From Symbiodinium natans (lineage: Eukaryota > Sar > Dinophyceae > Suessiales > Symbiodiniaceae): a stretch of 64,000 nucleotides of DNA. The stretch spans positions 301,501-365,500 of the forward strand of contig CAJNDS010000335.1 of assembly GCA_905221605.1 (NCBI GenBank), in the 5' to 3' direction. The first letter of the stretch is position 1. The number at the start of each line of letters is the position of its first letter. A program made the position numbers and the translations under genes. Below the pieces are notes generated by a model, which saw only the letters and a program-made list of their open reading frames with translations, made no database searches and was not told the DNA's origin. Positions 33,793 through 46,869 of this stretch are shown in pieces.

Positions 33793-34159
33793 CTCCTCGA
33801 CCTGTTTCCTTGGTATTCTCAGGGTGACATATCACTTCAAACAGAAAGAGTCTCTGTGAACTATAGAAGGCAACAAAAAAACAAACACATCATGCCATGC
33901 TGACTGTGTCTCTGCACTGCCTGCTGGTGTTGAAGTGTGGGCTGGTGGCGCAGAATGTTTCCCAGCCGCTCTGACACATATTCCCAGAGTGTGTAGGATT
34001 TCGTGTCCCAGCGTACATGGCAACCAGGTACGCTGAAGAACTCGAAACCTAGCGTTTTGTAGGACAAGATGATTATAAGCCCCTTCATAGATTCTTAGGA
34101 CACTGTAGAAAACCTCCAACAAGTAGGCTTTGCAAGCCTTAGACACTTAAACCCTGAAC

Positions 34160-34552
34160 TCTGCCCTTGCCCCAAAACCCTATATTATAAAACCTGAACC
34201 CTAAACTCTGCATCCTAAACCCTAAACCCTGAACCCGAACCCTGAAACCCTAACCCTGAACCCTGAACCCTGAACCCTGAACCCTGAACCCTAAACCCTG
34301 AAACGTAACCCTGAACCCTGAACCCTAAACCCTAAATCCCCTGAACCCTAAACCCTAAACCCTTAAACCCAAGTCCCTTAGACCCCTTAAGCCCTAAACC
34401 CTACACGGGAAACCTTAAACCTTAAACCCTAAACCTTAAACCTTAAACCTTAAACCCTAAACCTTAAACCTTAAACCTTAAACCTTAAACCTTAAACCCT
34501 AAACCCTTAAACCTTAAACCTTAAACCCTAAGTAAACCCTAACCCCCCCCCC

Positions 34553-34583
<31 letters not shown>

Positions 34584-35385
34584 ACAAAACAAGGGCCGAG
34601 GCCTCGCTCTTCAGCTCCTCGAGCGCCGCCTCGGCGTCGCCAATCTCTACCTGCGGTGTCGGGTTCAGGGTTTGGGGTTTGGGGTTTAGGGTTTAGGGTT
34701 TAGGGTTTAGGGTTTGGGGTTTGGGGTTTAGGGGTTTAGGGCTTAGGGTTTGGGGTTTGGGGTTCAGGGCTTGGGATTTGGGGTTTGGGGTTTGGGGTTT
34801 GGGGTTTGGGGTTTGGGGTTTGGGGTTTGGGGTTTGGGGTTTGGGGTTTGGGCCTTGGGGTTTGGGCTTTGGGGTTTGGGGTTTGGGGTTTAGGGGGACT
34901 GCGGGTTGAGGTTTCATTTAAGGTTCAGGGTAATTGTAGGGGTTTTAGGGCTTGAGTTCACTGACAGCACAGCTTTGACAGAGGAAGTGAGGTCATATCT
35001 ACAGCGGTGAGTAGATTACGACTTCCTCTCCCTAAACCCTAAACCCTAAACCCTAAACCCCAAACCCCAAACCCTCAAGGTTTAGGGTCTTAAATAAGAC
35101 CCGGACTCGGCGCAAGAAAAGGCGACAGTGCTTGCGCAGTCCCACGGGCTTTCTGGGGCTTTCAGTAATGGGGCTTTGAATTTGAGATGGCTGTAGCGCC
35201 CTAAGCCCTAAGCCCTAAACCCGAAACCCTGAACCCTAAACCCTAAACCCTAAACCCTGAACCCTAAACCCGAAACCCTGAACCCTAAACCCTAAACCCT
35301 AAACCCTAAACCCTAAACCCTAAACCCTAAACCCTAAACCCTAAACCCTAAACCCCTAAACCCCTAAACCCTAAACCCTAAACCC
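34160..35385. repeat. Telomere-like arrays and variants
   Basis: C-type 34160-34540 with CCCTGAA and CCTTAAA variants, an A run at 34553-34580, G-type 34663-34895 dominated by TTTGGGG, then C-type 35033-35080 and 35225-35385. The TTTGGGG run explains the 'GFGVWGLGFG' reading. Confidence 0.9.
34591..34650 (-). CDS. Exon-like block, probable coiled-coil segment
   Basis: Twenty codons, phase 0 at both ends, reading VEIGDAEAALEELKSEASAL between acceptor CCGCAG|GTAG and donor CTT|GTTTTG. Ala/Glu/Leu spacing suggests a coiled coil. Partner exons were not found. Confidence 0.45.
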
Positions 35386-35999
35386 GGGAGGGCTTCGTGT
35401 TTCTTGGATCTTGGGCTGCTACACTTCCCTTGCTGCCCCAACAGAAGCAACCCAGGCCTGGTGAGCGGACCTAAGTAAGCGCCCCCTCAGTTCTAGGGCC
35501 CCGAAAGCTTGCGGGGTACCCCTAAACCCCAAACCCTAAACCCTAAACCCTAAACCCTAAACCCCTGTCTGGCTGGCGTTCTAAGCCCTAGACCCTACTT
35601 GGAGGTTCACGGGTACTTGAAACCGGGGCTGCAAGTCAGTCAACTAGAGCTCAAAAGAAGCGGATGTAGCCTTAGAGTACCTAGAACCCTACTTCTAACC
35701 ACTCATGAACCTCCCCCCCACCCCTGCACCCCCCGAAACCCACCCAAAAAACCCAAAAGGATCCGCCTCACAAAGCTGTAGTCGGGCTTCTACAGCCTCC
35801 AGGTCCTGGACGCGGCTGGGATTAGGACTTCTGCTTTATGGTTTAGGGTCTAGGGTTCAGGTTTAGAGATCGGGGTCTAGGGATTAGGGTTTAGGAACAT
35901 GGCTGGATTAGGGCTTCTGGTTTGGGGTTTTAGTCTCAGCTGTTGAAGATCAAGAGGGGTTGCCTTTGAACAAACTCACATGCAGAGCCTGTTTTACAC

Positions 36000-36400
36000 A
36001 AATGTACGTGAATGTGCGGTAGACCACAGGGAAACCCTAAACCCAAAACTTTAAGGATTTTGGTTTTAGGGCTCTAGGCTTTAATACTCCAATACACGCC
36101 GCAATCAAAAAACATGTGATCACTGTATCCCTATTTCAAGGAATGACTTGTCACGAAGCCTCAACACATAGCAACATTCCGTACATAACAGGGGCTCTTG
36201 ATAGGCTACAAAGACGTGAAATCAGTGAAGGTTTAGGCCTTAAGGGCTTTAAGGTTTTGTGGTGTTTAGGATGTATTTAGGGTTCGGGGTTTAAGCATTA
36301 GGGCTTCTAATTGTTCAGGATTTATGTCGGGCTTCGGGTATACTTTTAAGTGCTTAGGATCTAATGTTAAGGGCCCAGGGCTTACGATAAACTCTAAGCC
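36000..36400. other. Unique stretch, no gene seen
   Basis: AT-rich DNA with a few isolated telomere-like heptamers. No convincing frame, splice context or repeat family was recognised. Confidence 0.4.
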
Positions 36401-36411
36401 CTGAACCCAAA

Positions 36412-36895
36412 ACCCTAAACCCTAAACCCTGCACCCTCAAGCCTAAACCCTAAACCCTAAACCCTAAACCCTAAACCCTAAACCCTAAACCCTACACCGC
36501 AGAAGCAAACACCGGGAACTCCAAAAGCCGGCTCCTGGGTTTCGGCGGGATCGACCTGGCCAAGGGTGCTTAGGGTTTAGGGGTTCAGGGTTCCTTGAGT
36601 TTGGGGTTTAGGGTTTAGGGTTTAGGGTTTAGGGGTTTGGGTTTAGGGTTTAGGGTTTAGGGTTTAGGGTTTAGGGTTTAGGGTTTAGGGTTTAGGGTTT
36701 AGGGTTTAGGGTTTAGGGTTTAGGGTTTAGGGTTTCGGTTTTAGGTTTTAGGGTTTAGGGTTTAGGGTTTAGGGTTTAGGGTTTAGGGTTTAGGGTTTAG
36801 GGTTTAGGGTTTAGGGTTTAGGGTTTAGGGTTTAGGGTTTAGGGTTTAGGGTTTAGGGTTTAGGGTTTAGGGTTTCGGGTTTCGGGTTTCGGGTT
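36412..36895. repeat. Telomere-like arrays around a possible exon
   Basis: C-type 36412-36497 and a long G-type array 36601-36895, the longest in the window. The enclosed block (about 36500-36567) is open on both strands. Confidence 0.9.
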
Positions 36896-37170
36896 TCGTT
36901 TTTAGGGGCTAATGCGGCTAAGGGGCTTCGGGGGCTTAGTTAGGGTTCAGCATTCCTTGAGTTTCGGGGCTGGGGATGTATGGTTTCGGGCTTCGGCCGA
37001 CCTAGGCTTGCGGATATTCTTCCAGGGCTCTGGGTAGGGTATAGGCTTTGCTTGACCCTTGGATTTGCAGGACTTCTTGCCGGGAAGTCCTCGTCAACTG
37101 CCCATATTATGGTCCCAAATCTGGACCCCCAAATAGTAGGATTCCTTGATAATAAGGAACCCAAAAAGGT

Positions 37171-37610
37171 ACCCCTACACCCCTAAACCCCTAAACCCCT
37201 AAACCCCAAAACCCCGAAACCCCGAAACCCCGAAACCCCGAAACCCCTAAACCCCTAAACCCCTAAACCCCTAAACCCCTAGACCCCTAAACCCCTAAAC
37301 CCCTAAACCCTACTAAACCCCCCCTAACCCCTAAACCCCTAAACCCCTAAACCCCTAAGCCCTGAACACCTTAAACCCCCTAAAACCCCTAAAAACCCCT
37401 AAACCCCTAAACCCCTACCCCCTAAACCCCTAAACCCCTAACCCGTAAACCCCTAAACCCCTTACTAAACCCCTAAACCCCTAAACCCCTAACCCCTAAA
37501 CCCAAACCCTAACACCCCTAAAACCCTAAACCTAAACCCTAACTAAACCCCTAAACCCCTAAACCCTAAACCCTAAACCCTGAACCCTAAACCATAAACC
37601 CTGAACCCTG
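37171..37610 (-). repeat. Long irregular CCCCTAAA array
   Basis: About 440 bases of CCCCTAAA units with CCCCGAAA, CCCTAAA and truncated units mixed in, more degenerate than 18332-18585. Confidence 0.9.
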
Positions 37611-37717
37611 AGGGTTGCTGGGTGTTCAGGGAGGGGTTCAGGGGGTTTAGGAATTTAGACCCACATGCGAACGAGGCCCAGAGGAGGATTTGACAGGGTA
37701 GGCTTGAATTTTAGTTT

Positions 37718-37948
37718 TTGTATAAAATATTACGAACGAGGCCAAAAGATTTTTCAGAGAATGTTCACTTAAGGTGTGGGCAGTTATTAGCAGGTTTCAA
37801 TATGAATTTGAAGCCCAACAGATTAGTTCTTATCAGACGTAAAGCTGAACGACTTCCGAATGACAATGTTTTAGGGTATGATCTTTTAATGCGAAATTCA
37901 AAGAGTACGGACTTGATACCCGGTTACTTTGGACTGTGGGAAACATAA
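37718..37948 (+). CDS. Open frame in AT-rich unique DNA
   Basis: A 76-codon frame from ATG (MYKILRTRPKDFSENVHLRC) in 37660-38290, a stretch free of telomere arrays. No domain seen; could be chance. Confidence 0.2.
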   Translation: MYKILRTRPKDFSENVHLRCGQLLAGFNMNLKPNRLVLIRRKAERLPNDNVLGYDLLMRNSKSTDLIPGYFGLWET

Positions 37949-38229
37949 GAGTGGTGAGCGGGATAGGATATTTGCTCACAGTATTCTCATGTCCCCCACA
38001 CTTACTGTAAATGACTTTTCGCATCACGCTATGCACTCGAATGCTTCCTAGCCTTATGATTCGAGACTTGCCATCCTTCCTTCTCCATCGTCTGTATTTG
38101 ATTTACAATACATATACCCTACATACATACATGATGTGAGTACTTATACTGTGTTCTCTCTGCATTCCACAGGAGGCAAGCCCTGCAACCATAGGCATAG
38201 CGGCATAACCCTCTGGGATTTCAGGTTTA

Positions 38230-39050
38230 GGGGTGTCTGCTCCAAGCCCAAGAGGGTCGTAAGGTTCTAATTCTACAGGCAATGCTGGAATCTTAAACCC
38301 TAGACCTTTTTACCCTGTAGGATCTACATCCTAGAGGGCTAACCCCATGAGGGTTTTAGAGATACACCCTGAAAAGCCCTAAACCTTTAGCCCAGCCCTA
38401 TAGGGCTAAATGGATTAAACAACCTGAGGTCTGGCCATCAGCGCCTATATATAGGCTCAGCACCTTTGAACCTTTTGGAGCCCTACAGGGTTTTCGGGTT
38501 CTGAACCTAAAGGGTTTAGGGTCAACGTGTACATGCCTAAGCCTTAAACACTTCTGGTTTAAACTCTATGGCTTTAATTTTTGGCCTGCTTAAAGCTGAA
38601 CCCTTCACCTCTAAACCTTAACCCCCTTAACCCCAGGGCTTTAAGGTTAAGGGTGTAGGTTTACTTGCCGGCTTAGTTTTGAATGCCTAAACCTGAAACC
38701 CTAAACCTTTAAACCTTCACCGTGGGGTTTAAAGGGTTACGGTTAAGGATTTAAGTCTAATTGCTTAACCTTGAAACCATATGTATGATTAAAAGGTTTA
38801 GGGTTTAAGGTTCAAGCCTAAACCCTATAGGCTTTAAGGCTTAGGGATTGAAGCCTTAAACCCTATAGAGTTTCGGGCCTTCTCTTTCAAACCCTAATCC
38901 TAAACCCTATAGGCTTTAAGGCTGAGGGATTAGGATTACAGCCTTAAACCCTACAGAGGTTCGGACCTTCTCTTTCAAACCCTAATCCCCTAACCGGCAA
39001 GGTTTCGAATATAAACCTTGAACAAGCCCTTAAAAAAAAAAAAACCAGAG
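38230..39050. repeat. Degenerate telomere-derived sequence
   Basis: CCTTAAACC, GGGTTTAAGG and AACCCTATAG-type fragments without regular period; looks like decayed arrays. ATTACAGCCTTAAACCCTA-type blocks repeat near 38850 and 38935. No gene seen. Confidence 0.5.
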
Positions 39051-39126
39051 AGCGCAGCGGATCGGAGCGCAGAGCAGGGGGAGGGAGGGGACATCCTTTT
39101 TTTGGTGTCTTGGTTGAAAGATTGAA

Positions 39127-39472
39127 GGTTGCCTCTTATTGAAACCCTTATTGAAATGTTGAGTTTCAATAAGGGTGGAACGAAGAACTAAGAACTAAGA
39201 TTGTCAGACCCTCTTGGTCTGTATTCTTAGTTCTTGGGTTACCTCTTATTGAGAACCCTGATTGAACCATTGAAGTTCACTAAGGGTGGAACTAAGAACT
39301 AAGAACTAAGATTGTCAGACGCTCTCTTGGTCTGGATTCTTAGTTCTTGGGCTACCTCTTATTGAAACCCTTTTCGAAATATTGAATTTCAATAAGGGTG
39401 GAAATAAGAACCAAGAACTAACATTGTCACTCTTGGTCTGGTCTGGATTCTTAGTTCATGGGTTATCTCTTA
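39127..39472 (+). repeat. Three tandem ~115-bp units, each with two hairpins
   Basis: Units start near 39127, 39236 and 39349. Each holds CCTCTTATTGAAACCC... with the complementary TTTCAATAAGGGT (first hairpin) and AAGAACTAAGATT...ATTCTTAGTTCTT (second hairpin around a TCAGACC...GGTCTG stem). Confidence 0.75.
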
Positions 39473-39604
39473 GGCTGTGTTTCGAAACAAAGGCTGTGTT
39501 TCGAAACCAGGGAACTTCCGAATAGCAGGTCTGGAAATACGTGAAAGCAAACCAAGTGTGGCACAGCTACGGCTGCTACGCTTGAGGCACAGCCTCGAAA
39601 CCAG

Positions 39605-40450
<846 letters not shown>

Positions 40451-41117
40451 CCATCCCCCAAAACTCCTGAAAATGTCACTCTTGAGAAACATCATATCAC
40501 TGTGCCAAACATCATGGTCAAGATCCCTACTTACGGAATGGGAATGTGGAGGCCATAAGTCTAAAGTTGTAAGGCGTTTACTAACCCTAACCTTCTTAAA
40601 TAGGACGAAAAACTACCCAACAACTACGCTCACAACAGGTCCTTTCTGTAGGGTTTAGGATAATATTTACACGGCCGTCCTATTTGTGTATCTGTTACTT
40701 TATGACCCACTTAAAAACCATATTAGGGCACACAAAGGCTTGCAAGGGACCTACCTTCATATAGGGTTCCTGAAACCTTAATTCCTAGAAACCTAAAAAA
40801 ACCGACCCTAAACCTAAACCTAAACCCAAACCCAAAACCAACAACCTAAACCCGAAACCTAAACGCCACAACCCTAACCATAAAACCCTAAACCCTAAAC
40901 CCCTGAAACCATGAACCCTGAACCCCGGAAAACCCCAAGCGCAACCTGGCGCTCAACCCCCTGAGGGTATCCGCGCGGGGCCCATATGAAAGGCCGAGGC
41001 TGGGCGGGAGCAGAGTTTAGGGTTTAGGGTTTAGAGGTTAGGGGGTTTAGGGGTTTAGGGGTTTAGGGTTTGGGGTAGAGGGTTCAGGGTTGGGGTTCTG
41101 GGGTTTAGGTTTGGGGG

Positions 41118-41393
41118 TTGGGGTTTGGCATCCAATCCCACCCTTTGGTTACTTTCGGCCCGTATTATGGGTTTCATCTTGGGTTTTGCATTCTACCACA
41201 TGCAGAACTGAGCAGACGCAACTTCTTGGCCAATTGTGGCGGCAGTGGTATGGTGCAGGCTCTACGATCATTTCTTGCGCGAGCGGGAAATAGGGGCGGC
41301 TCTTACACCAATCGGGATCACGCTAAAACGCTGGCTGCAAACAGTCCGAGGGATGTTCAGCTTGGTTGTGCGCTTTCTGATGGCAACGCATGA
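41118..41393 (+). CDS. Open frame of uncertain status
   Basis: An open frame in a 650-base unique stretch (41100-41755), reading LSRRNFLANCGGSGMVQALR. No splice context or family was recognised; it could be a decayed fragment. Confidence 0.2.
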   Translation: MGFGIQSHPLVTFGPYYGFHLGFCILPHAELSRRNFLANCGGSGMVQALRSFLARAGNRGGSYTNRDHAKTLAANSPRDVQLGCALSDGNA

Positions 41394-42544
41394 AGGACAT
41401 TAGGGGCCATCACTAGTTTCAAGTGGCAGCTCTCCTTGCTTAGTGTAATGAGATGTGACGACGCGAAGGGTTCCGCAACACTCGATTTTTATGAAGTGTC
41501 ACGACTTGTCTTGACAGACATGCATACAGATGTGTGAAGGGTCATGCGCCAGTACACTTGGCGCCAAAACTCCTGATGTATCTGATATGTTGCTCAAGCT
41601 TCCATATGTCAGGGCTCTGCTTAGCAGGGCTGGAGGGCATGCAGCAGGCAGCGCTAACAAATCGTCTCCAGGCTGCCCCTGACCGAAATTAAACCTAATT
41701 GGATTGGAGCTGTACGGCGAGTACAAAAAGGCCTGGCTTCCGCTTCTGCTTTCTTTTTTGGGGTTTGGGGTTTGGGGTTAGGGTTCTTAGAGCTTAGAGG
41801 GTTTAGGGTTCCTAGGGTTTAGGGTTCCTAGGGTTTAGGGTTGGGCGTTCCCACGTCTCCTGCGCCCCTTACATGCTGGAATCTTCCTGACATTCACTCG
41901 GGATCCTGATATATTTCATGTGGCTTATAAACAAATAAACAAATACATAAGTAAATAAAGAAAAACATATATATATATATGTATCACACATACAAATAAG
42001 CTCTTAATGGCCATTAAGAAAAAACGCATAAACATGTGGGCATAGATTTTTGTCATCGACGGAGAGCATGGCCAGGCGAGCGCTGCCCGACCCACCCTTG
42101 ACGAATAGTAATAATCATATGAACACAGATTCTTATAGTAATAATAAGAATAAGAATAAGAAGAATAATCATACTAGTACTAGTTGTTGCTACTAAGGCG
42201 TTTTTCCAGTGAACCGGCTTCACAAGCTTTTGGGAGACCTAAGCCAAAAACACCCCGAAGACTCGAAATCCTACACCCTAAACCCTGAACCCCAAACTCG
42301 AAACCCTACACCCTAAACCCTAAGCCTAAACCCTAAACCCTAAACCCTGAACCTCAAACCCCAAACCCTAAACCCTGAGCTTTGAAGCTGGCCCTAAACC
42401 CGAATAGGCCCAACCCTGCTGTAGGTTCAGCGGGCGAGAACACTTCCCAGCGGTGGCGCCTACCACAGCAGCCGGGCAGCTTGCACTTTTTGAGGCTTCG
42501 GAATTTGCGCGACTAAGTCCACTAGGGTTTAGGGGCTTAGGGGT

Positions 42545-42668
42545 TACAGGGTGGGGCCCCCTAGTTATAAGTAGAGTTATAAGGGCCCTAAATTGGGTTA
42601 TAAGGACCCTAAGTTAGGTTATAAGTCCCTTAACTACAGTTAGTATAGTAAGGGGGCCCCACCCTGTA
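42545..42668 (+). mobile_element. MITE-like element family 1, copy 4
   Basis: 124 bp; identical to the reverse complement of copy 1, 29 kb away. It sits between telomere-like units. Confidence 0.85.
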
Positions 42669-42975
42669 GGGCTTTAGGGTTTAGGGTTTGGGGTTCAGGA
42701 TCGCATGTTGGGAGACCGTGGGGCCAGGGTTTAGGGTTTAGGGTTTAGGGTTTAGGGTTTAGGGTTTAGGGTTAGGCAACTTCCAGGGGCGAGTTCACCA
42801 AGAAGTACGGCCCGCGCGACACGACTGCCAAAGCGAGTGGAGTCCCAAGACCAGTCGCCTTAAACCCTTAACCCTACACCCCATTTGCTAAACCCTAAAA
42901 CACTACGTAGACCCCAGACCCTGGACCCTAAACCCCTAAACCCTAAACCCTAAACCCTAAACCCTAATTGCGGGC

Positions 42976-43055
42976 CAAAGCGCCCGCCGCAGGGTACGGG
43001 CAGCTGCCTGGAACAGGTGGAGGGCTTCTGCGGAACTGACACGGCTTAGGCGCTC
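42976..43055 (-). CDS. Exon-like block, helical protein segment
   Basis: Acceptor AGAAG|GAG; reads ERLSRVSSAEALHLFQAAAR followed by TLRRAL; GC donor CTTTG|GCCCG. It is flanked by CCCTAAA to the left (42918-42966) and TTTAGGG to the right (43072-43128). The next block (about 42790-42870) could continue it but was not confirmed. Confidence 0.45.
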
Positions 43056-43216
43056 CTTCTTTACCAGAGTGTAGGGTTTAGGGGTGTAGGGTTTAGGGTT
43101 TAGGGTGCAGGGTTTAGGGTTTAGGGAACACTTGAGGGTGTCGGGCACTAGGGATGCCACAGCCAGGCAGAATGCAGAGTCTAGGGACACCCCCCACACC
43201 GCCCCCGCTCTTCGTG

Positions 43217-43335
43217 GCCCCTTAGTATGGGCCCCGGAAAGGGGATAGGCAAGGAGGGAGTTGGATACCTCATAGAACCCCTTGCAGGGAGTATGTAAGT
43301 GAATATAGGGTACCTCCTTCCCTCATCCCCTACTA
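43217..43335 (+). mobile_element. MITE-like element family 4, diverged copy
   Basis: Begins GGCCCCTTAGTATGGGCCCC and ends CATCCCCTACTAAGAGCC; the interior is poorly matched. Confidence 0.4.
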
Positions 43336-44101
43336 AGAGCCAGCAGGTTGTTGATGAAGTCTTTGTCTGCTACAGTGGCCTATCAGTAGGGTTCTACAGT
43401 GGCCTAGGTGTAAGATTCAGAGACCCTAAACCCAAACCCTAAAAGTGCTTTGGAGAACTTGCCGTGGCTACAAAGATATGATCAAATTTCATGTCCACGA
43501 AGGGACAGGGGATGGGTTTAGGGTTTAGTGTCTAGGGTTTCGGGCTTAGGATGCTCTCTTCTAGGCGGCTGGCACTTTACGGAATAGGGTGTGCTATGAC
43601 TTCGAAACTTCGCAAGCTTTGCATGCAAATTAGTGGCTTTAGAACTTCGAGTGCGCAGGCCTAAACCCCGGAACCACGCGCAGTGTTGAGGTATCATTGA
43701 CCAAGCAACGCACCATAAACCCTTACTAACCCTAAACCCTAAACCCGTCAACCCTTGATACCTGAACCCTCAACAGCATGTCGGCCAGCTCATGGAAACT
43801 CGTGAGCTGGCTCTGAAATCCTCCGTGACCTGCTCGAAGCGAAACCACTATCGGCCAGGCGGTTGTCGCCGGCCGTACGATGGGGGGCAGAAGAAATACT
43901 ATAATAGTACTCCCTTTATGGTCCCTGTGTACATATACTATAGCGAACCCCGAAACCCTAAACCCTAAACCCTAAACCCTGAACCCTAACCCGTAAACCC
44001 TAAACCCCGGAGCCTGAACCCCAAACCCTAAACCCTAAACCTTAAACCCTAAACCCTAAACCCTATTCTAACTGTTAAAGGCCCCCTGGTATTGCACTGG
44101 C

Positions 44102-45880
44102 TTATTCCAACAGGGCCTTGGTCTTGCTCCAGGAGCTGCAGTAGCAGATGGGCGGATTTAGGGTTTAGGGTTTAGGATTTAGGGTTCGGGGTTTAGGGTT
44201 TAGGGTTTAGGGTCTAGGGTTCGGGGTTTGGTGTTGGGGGTTTGGGGTTTGGGGTTTGGGTCTAAGCACTTGCGCAGGTATTATCTCTGAGTGTGCGGAA
44301 TGAGGGGCTTCGATTTATCAGGGCTTCGTCCCATTCAGGGTTTGCCGGAACAGCTGTTGTTGTGGTGTCTAAGGGTAGTTATTTGGGCGCCTACTCTGGT
44401 CCCTCATTTCCTGCAGAGGGTTCTGATGTATGTGCCCTTGGGTTCTAAACCCTAATTTCTCATTCCCTACTGAGAACCAACGCCCAAAACCCTAAACCCC
44501 AAACCCCAAACCCTAAACCCTAAACCCTAAACCCCAGTAAGAAAATGGCGCTGGCCCGAGGTGCCTCGAAGTCCCGTGCTAAGACGTTGCGCCGCTCCTG
44601 AGAGACACTTTTACCCAAGGAGGGGATCCCCTGAAAGGGGCCGGGGGGCCCTAGGGTGGGTGTAGGATTTAGGGTTTATAAGGGTTCAGGGTCTAGGGTT
44701 CAGGGTTTAGGGTTTAGGTTCATGGGGTTTACATGCGTTTATAGGGTTTTGTGGGGTGTTTGTAGGATTTATAATGAGGTTTCCAATATATGGGGTTTAT
44801 ACGGTTTTGAGGTTTTGTAGGCTTTGTAGGGTTTTAGAGGGCTAAGGGTTTTTGGTGTGGCCCCACAACCTGAGATCAAACAACCAGAAACGTTCAGGGT
44901 TTGTAGGACATGAGGCCTGTTTGGAGGTTCATGGTACTTGCTAACCAAATAGAAGTTTTGCACTTTTCGCCCAATTCTGACCCATATTAGGGTAATTGAG
45001 GGTTCATAAGTGGGTCACAAGTACAGCTGTAATTGGAGTATAAGTACCCTGTGCACAAAAGGGGATTCACGAAAGGTTGAATGTTGCAGCTAGGCTGTGT
45101 AGACCCCACATCCCATCATGAAGCAGGAAGCCTCAACCCCAAAACCCTAAACCTAAACCCTAAACCCCTGAACCCCTGAACCCCTAAACCCCTAAACCCC
45201 TCAACCCCTAAACCCCTAAACCCCTAAACCCCTAAACCCTAAACCCCAAACCCCAAACCCCAGACCTCTAACCCTAAACCCTAAACCCCTAAACCAGAAA
45301 CCCTAAACCGCGGGAAAAAGAGACCTGGAGAACCCTAAGCCCTAAACCCTGAACCTTAACTACTAAACCCTGAACCCAAAACTCGAAGCCCTAAACCCTA
45401 AACCCCGCGAAGGAAAAAAAGGAGATCTGGAGAATCCGGGCCTCGTCAATGACCTTGGCCGCCCGCAAACAGTCGGAGGCCTGGCGCTGCCTGGCACGGG
45501 GTTTAGGGTTTACACTTCAGGGTTTATGGTTCAAGGTTTAGTGTTTAATCAGGTTTTCTAGCCCCCCTCTCTATACTAGTCTCCATGCTAGGTTCCCTCC
45601 CGTATCAAGTCTCATTCAGCGGGCGCAGGGTGACTAATAGAGGCGGGGTGCTGAAGAGCCCTGAAACCTACCCTAGACCTCGAAACCCCCAGATCCCCCA
45701 AAACCCTAAGCGCCACACCCTAAACCCTAAATCCTTCACCCTAAACCCTAAACCCTACACCCTAAGCCCGAAACCCTAAACCCTAAACCCTAAACCCCTC
45801 CAAAACCCTAACGCAACACCAACGCCGGCGGGACAGGGTCTTGATGCGCATGTTGTAGAAGAGGCCTAGGCTGCCATCGT
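44102..45880 (-). CDS. Uncharacterised helical protein, C-terminal exons
   Basis: Exons 45880-45835 (DGSLGLFYNMRIKT), 45490-45427 (QRQASDCLRAAKVIDEARIL), 44597-44556 (ERRNVLARDFEAPR) and a 15-base last exon 44116-44102 (ALLE, TAA). The first junction closes as CT|G with a GT donor and AG|G acceptor; the last has a GC donor, AG|G and a shared GGCC. The middle junction is phase 0 on both sides, but its donor would be AT, so a tiny extra exon or a slightly different boundary is possible. The sequence is Arg/Glu/Ala-rich and likely helical. I do not recognise the family. Introns hold TTTAGGG at the left and CCCTAAA at the right. Confidence 0.55.
44930..45050 (+). mobile_element. MITE-like element family 5, copy
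   Basis: TTGGAGGTTCATGGTACTTG; interior CATATTAGGGTAATTGAGGG; right end ATAAGTACCCTG. Confidence 0.65.
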
Positions 45881-45979
45881 CTGAGGTGTGTTAGGGTTTA
45901 GGGTTTAGGGTTTAGGGTTTAGGGTTTAGGGTTTAGGGTTTAGGGTTTAGGGTTTAGGGGGGTCTCAGGGTAGTTGCAT

Positions 45980-46092
45980 CTAGACCCGGGAGTAACCTAG
46001 GAATAAACAGGGTGCCCTTTTTGGTGTTAAGGGGATTATAAGGGAACCCCAACCCTAAAAAAAGGGAAAAAGGGCCTACTCCCGGTCCTAGA
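45980..46092 (+). mobile_element. MITE-like element family 3, copy 4
   Basis: Ends CTAGACCCGGGAGTAACC and CCTACTCCCGGTCCTAG; interior GGGTGCCCTTTTTGGTG. Confidence 0.7.
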
Positions 46093-46094
46093 CA

Positions 46095-46235
46095 TGGTCC
46101 CTTAGTACGGGCCCTTCCTTCTGGATTCTATGCCACTTAGAATTATACTCTAACCTAAGCGCCCATAGTTCAGAACACTTTGAAAAAGGCATGGGGGGCG
46201 ATTTTAAGGGACCGTGCAACTTCCCTTAGAAATGG
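46095..46235 (+). mobile_element. MITE-like element family 4, copy 3
   Basis: TGGTCCCTTAGTACGGGCCC to TTAAGGGACCGTGCAACTT. It directly follows a family 3 element (45980-46092). Confidence 0.6.
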
Positions 46236-46407
46236 GCGGTTTCCTAAATTAGGGCCCCTTTTTGGGTACCCCTTCGAAGGCGGCAGGCACCCTTTAAGAA
46301 AGGATCCCCAAAAGGGACCCTAATTTAGAGAACTACCCAAATGGGGTGAGGGGGATCAGGCTTCTGGCATGAGGGGATGTACAGGTCATGGACCCTGGGA
46401 GCTTGAA

Positions 46408-46447
<40 letters not shown>

Positions 46448-46869
46448 CCTTCAAAACCTTATGAGACTGCGGACCCTCAACCCTGAAGCCTAAACCCTAA
46501 ACCCTAAACCCTAAACCCTAAACCCTAAACCCTAAACCCTAAACCCTAAACCCTAAACCCCTATAGAACCCTAAACCCTCAACTCCATGAGGCTCGCTCC
46601 CAGTTTCGCCTTCCAGGGTTGAAGTGGGCATGCAAGTCATGCCCAAGCCCCAAGACTAGGTTCCCCACCTCGCAATCACAAGGTTATGTACTTGGGTTTA
46701 TAGGCTTCACTCTAGGGTTTCGGTGATATGGGGTTGAGAAGAGGGCCCAAGCCCCTAAGCCCTAAAGTCTAAAGTCTATAAGCTCATTACGTGCTATGCC
46801 CAGGAGCTTAGGGCAAACCCCCCTCCCGAAACCCTAAGCCAAGCCCTGCATGATAAACCCACTGGTTGC

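Noticed and set aside
36500-36567. C2-domain-like peptide SKSRLLGFGGIDLAKG on plus
   Set aside because: Attractive, but the minus strand also reads with an AG|G acceptor (VDPAETQEPAFG), and no partner exon was found for either.
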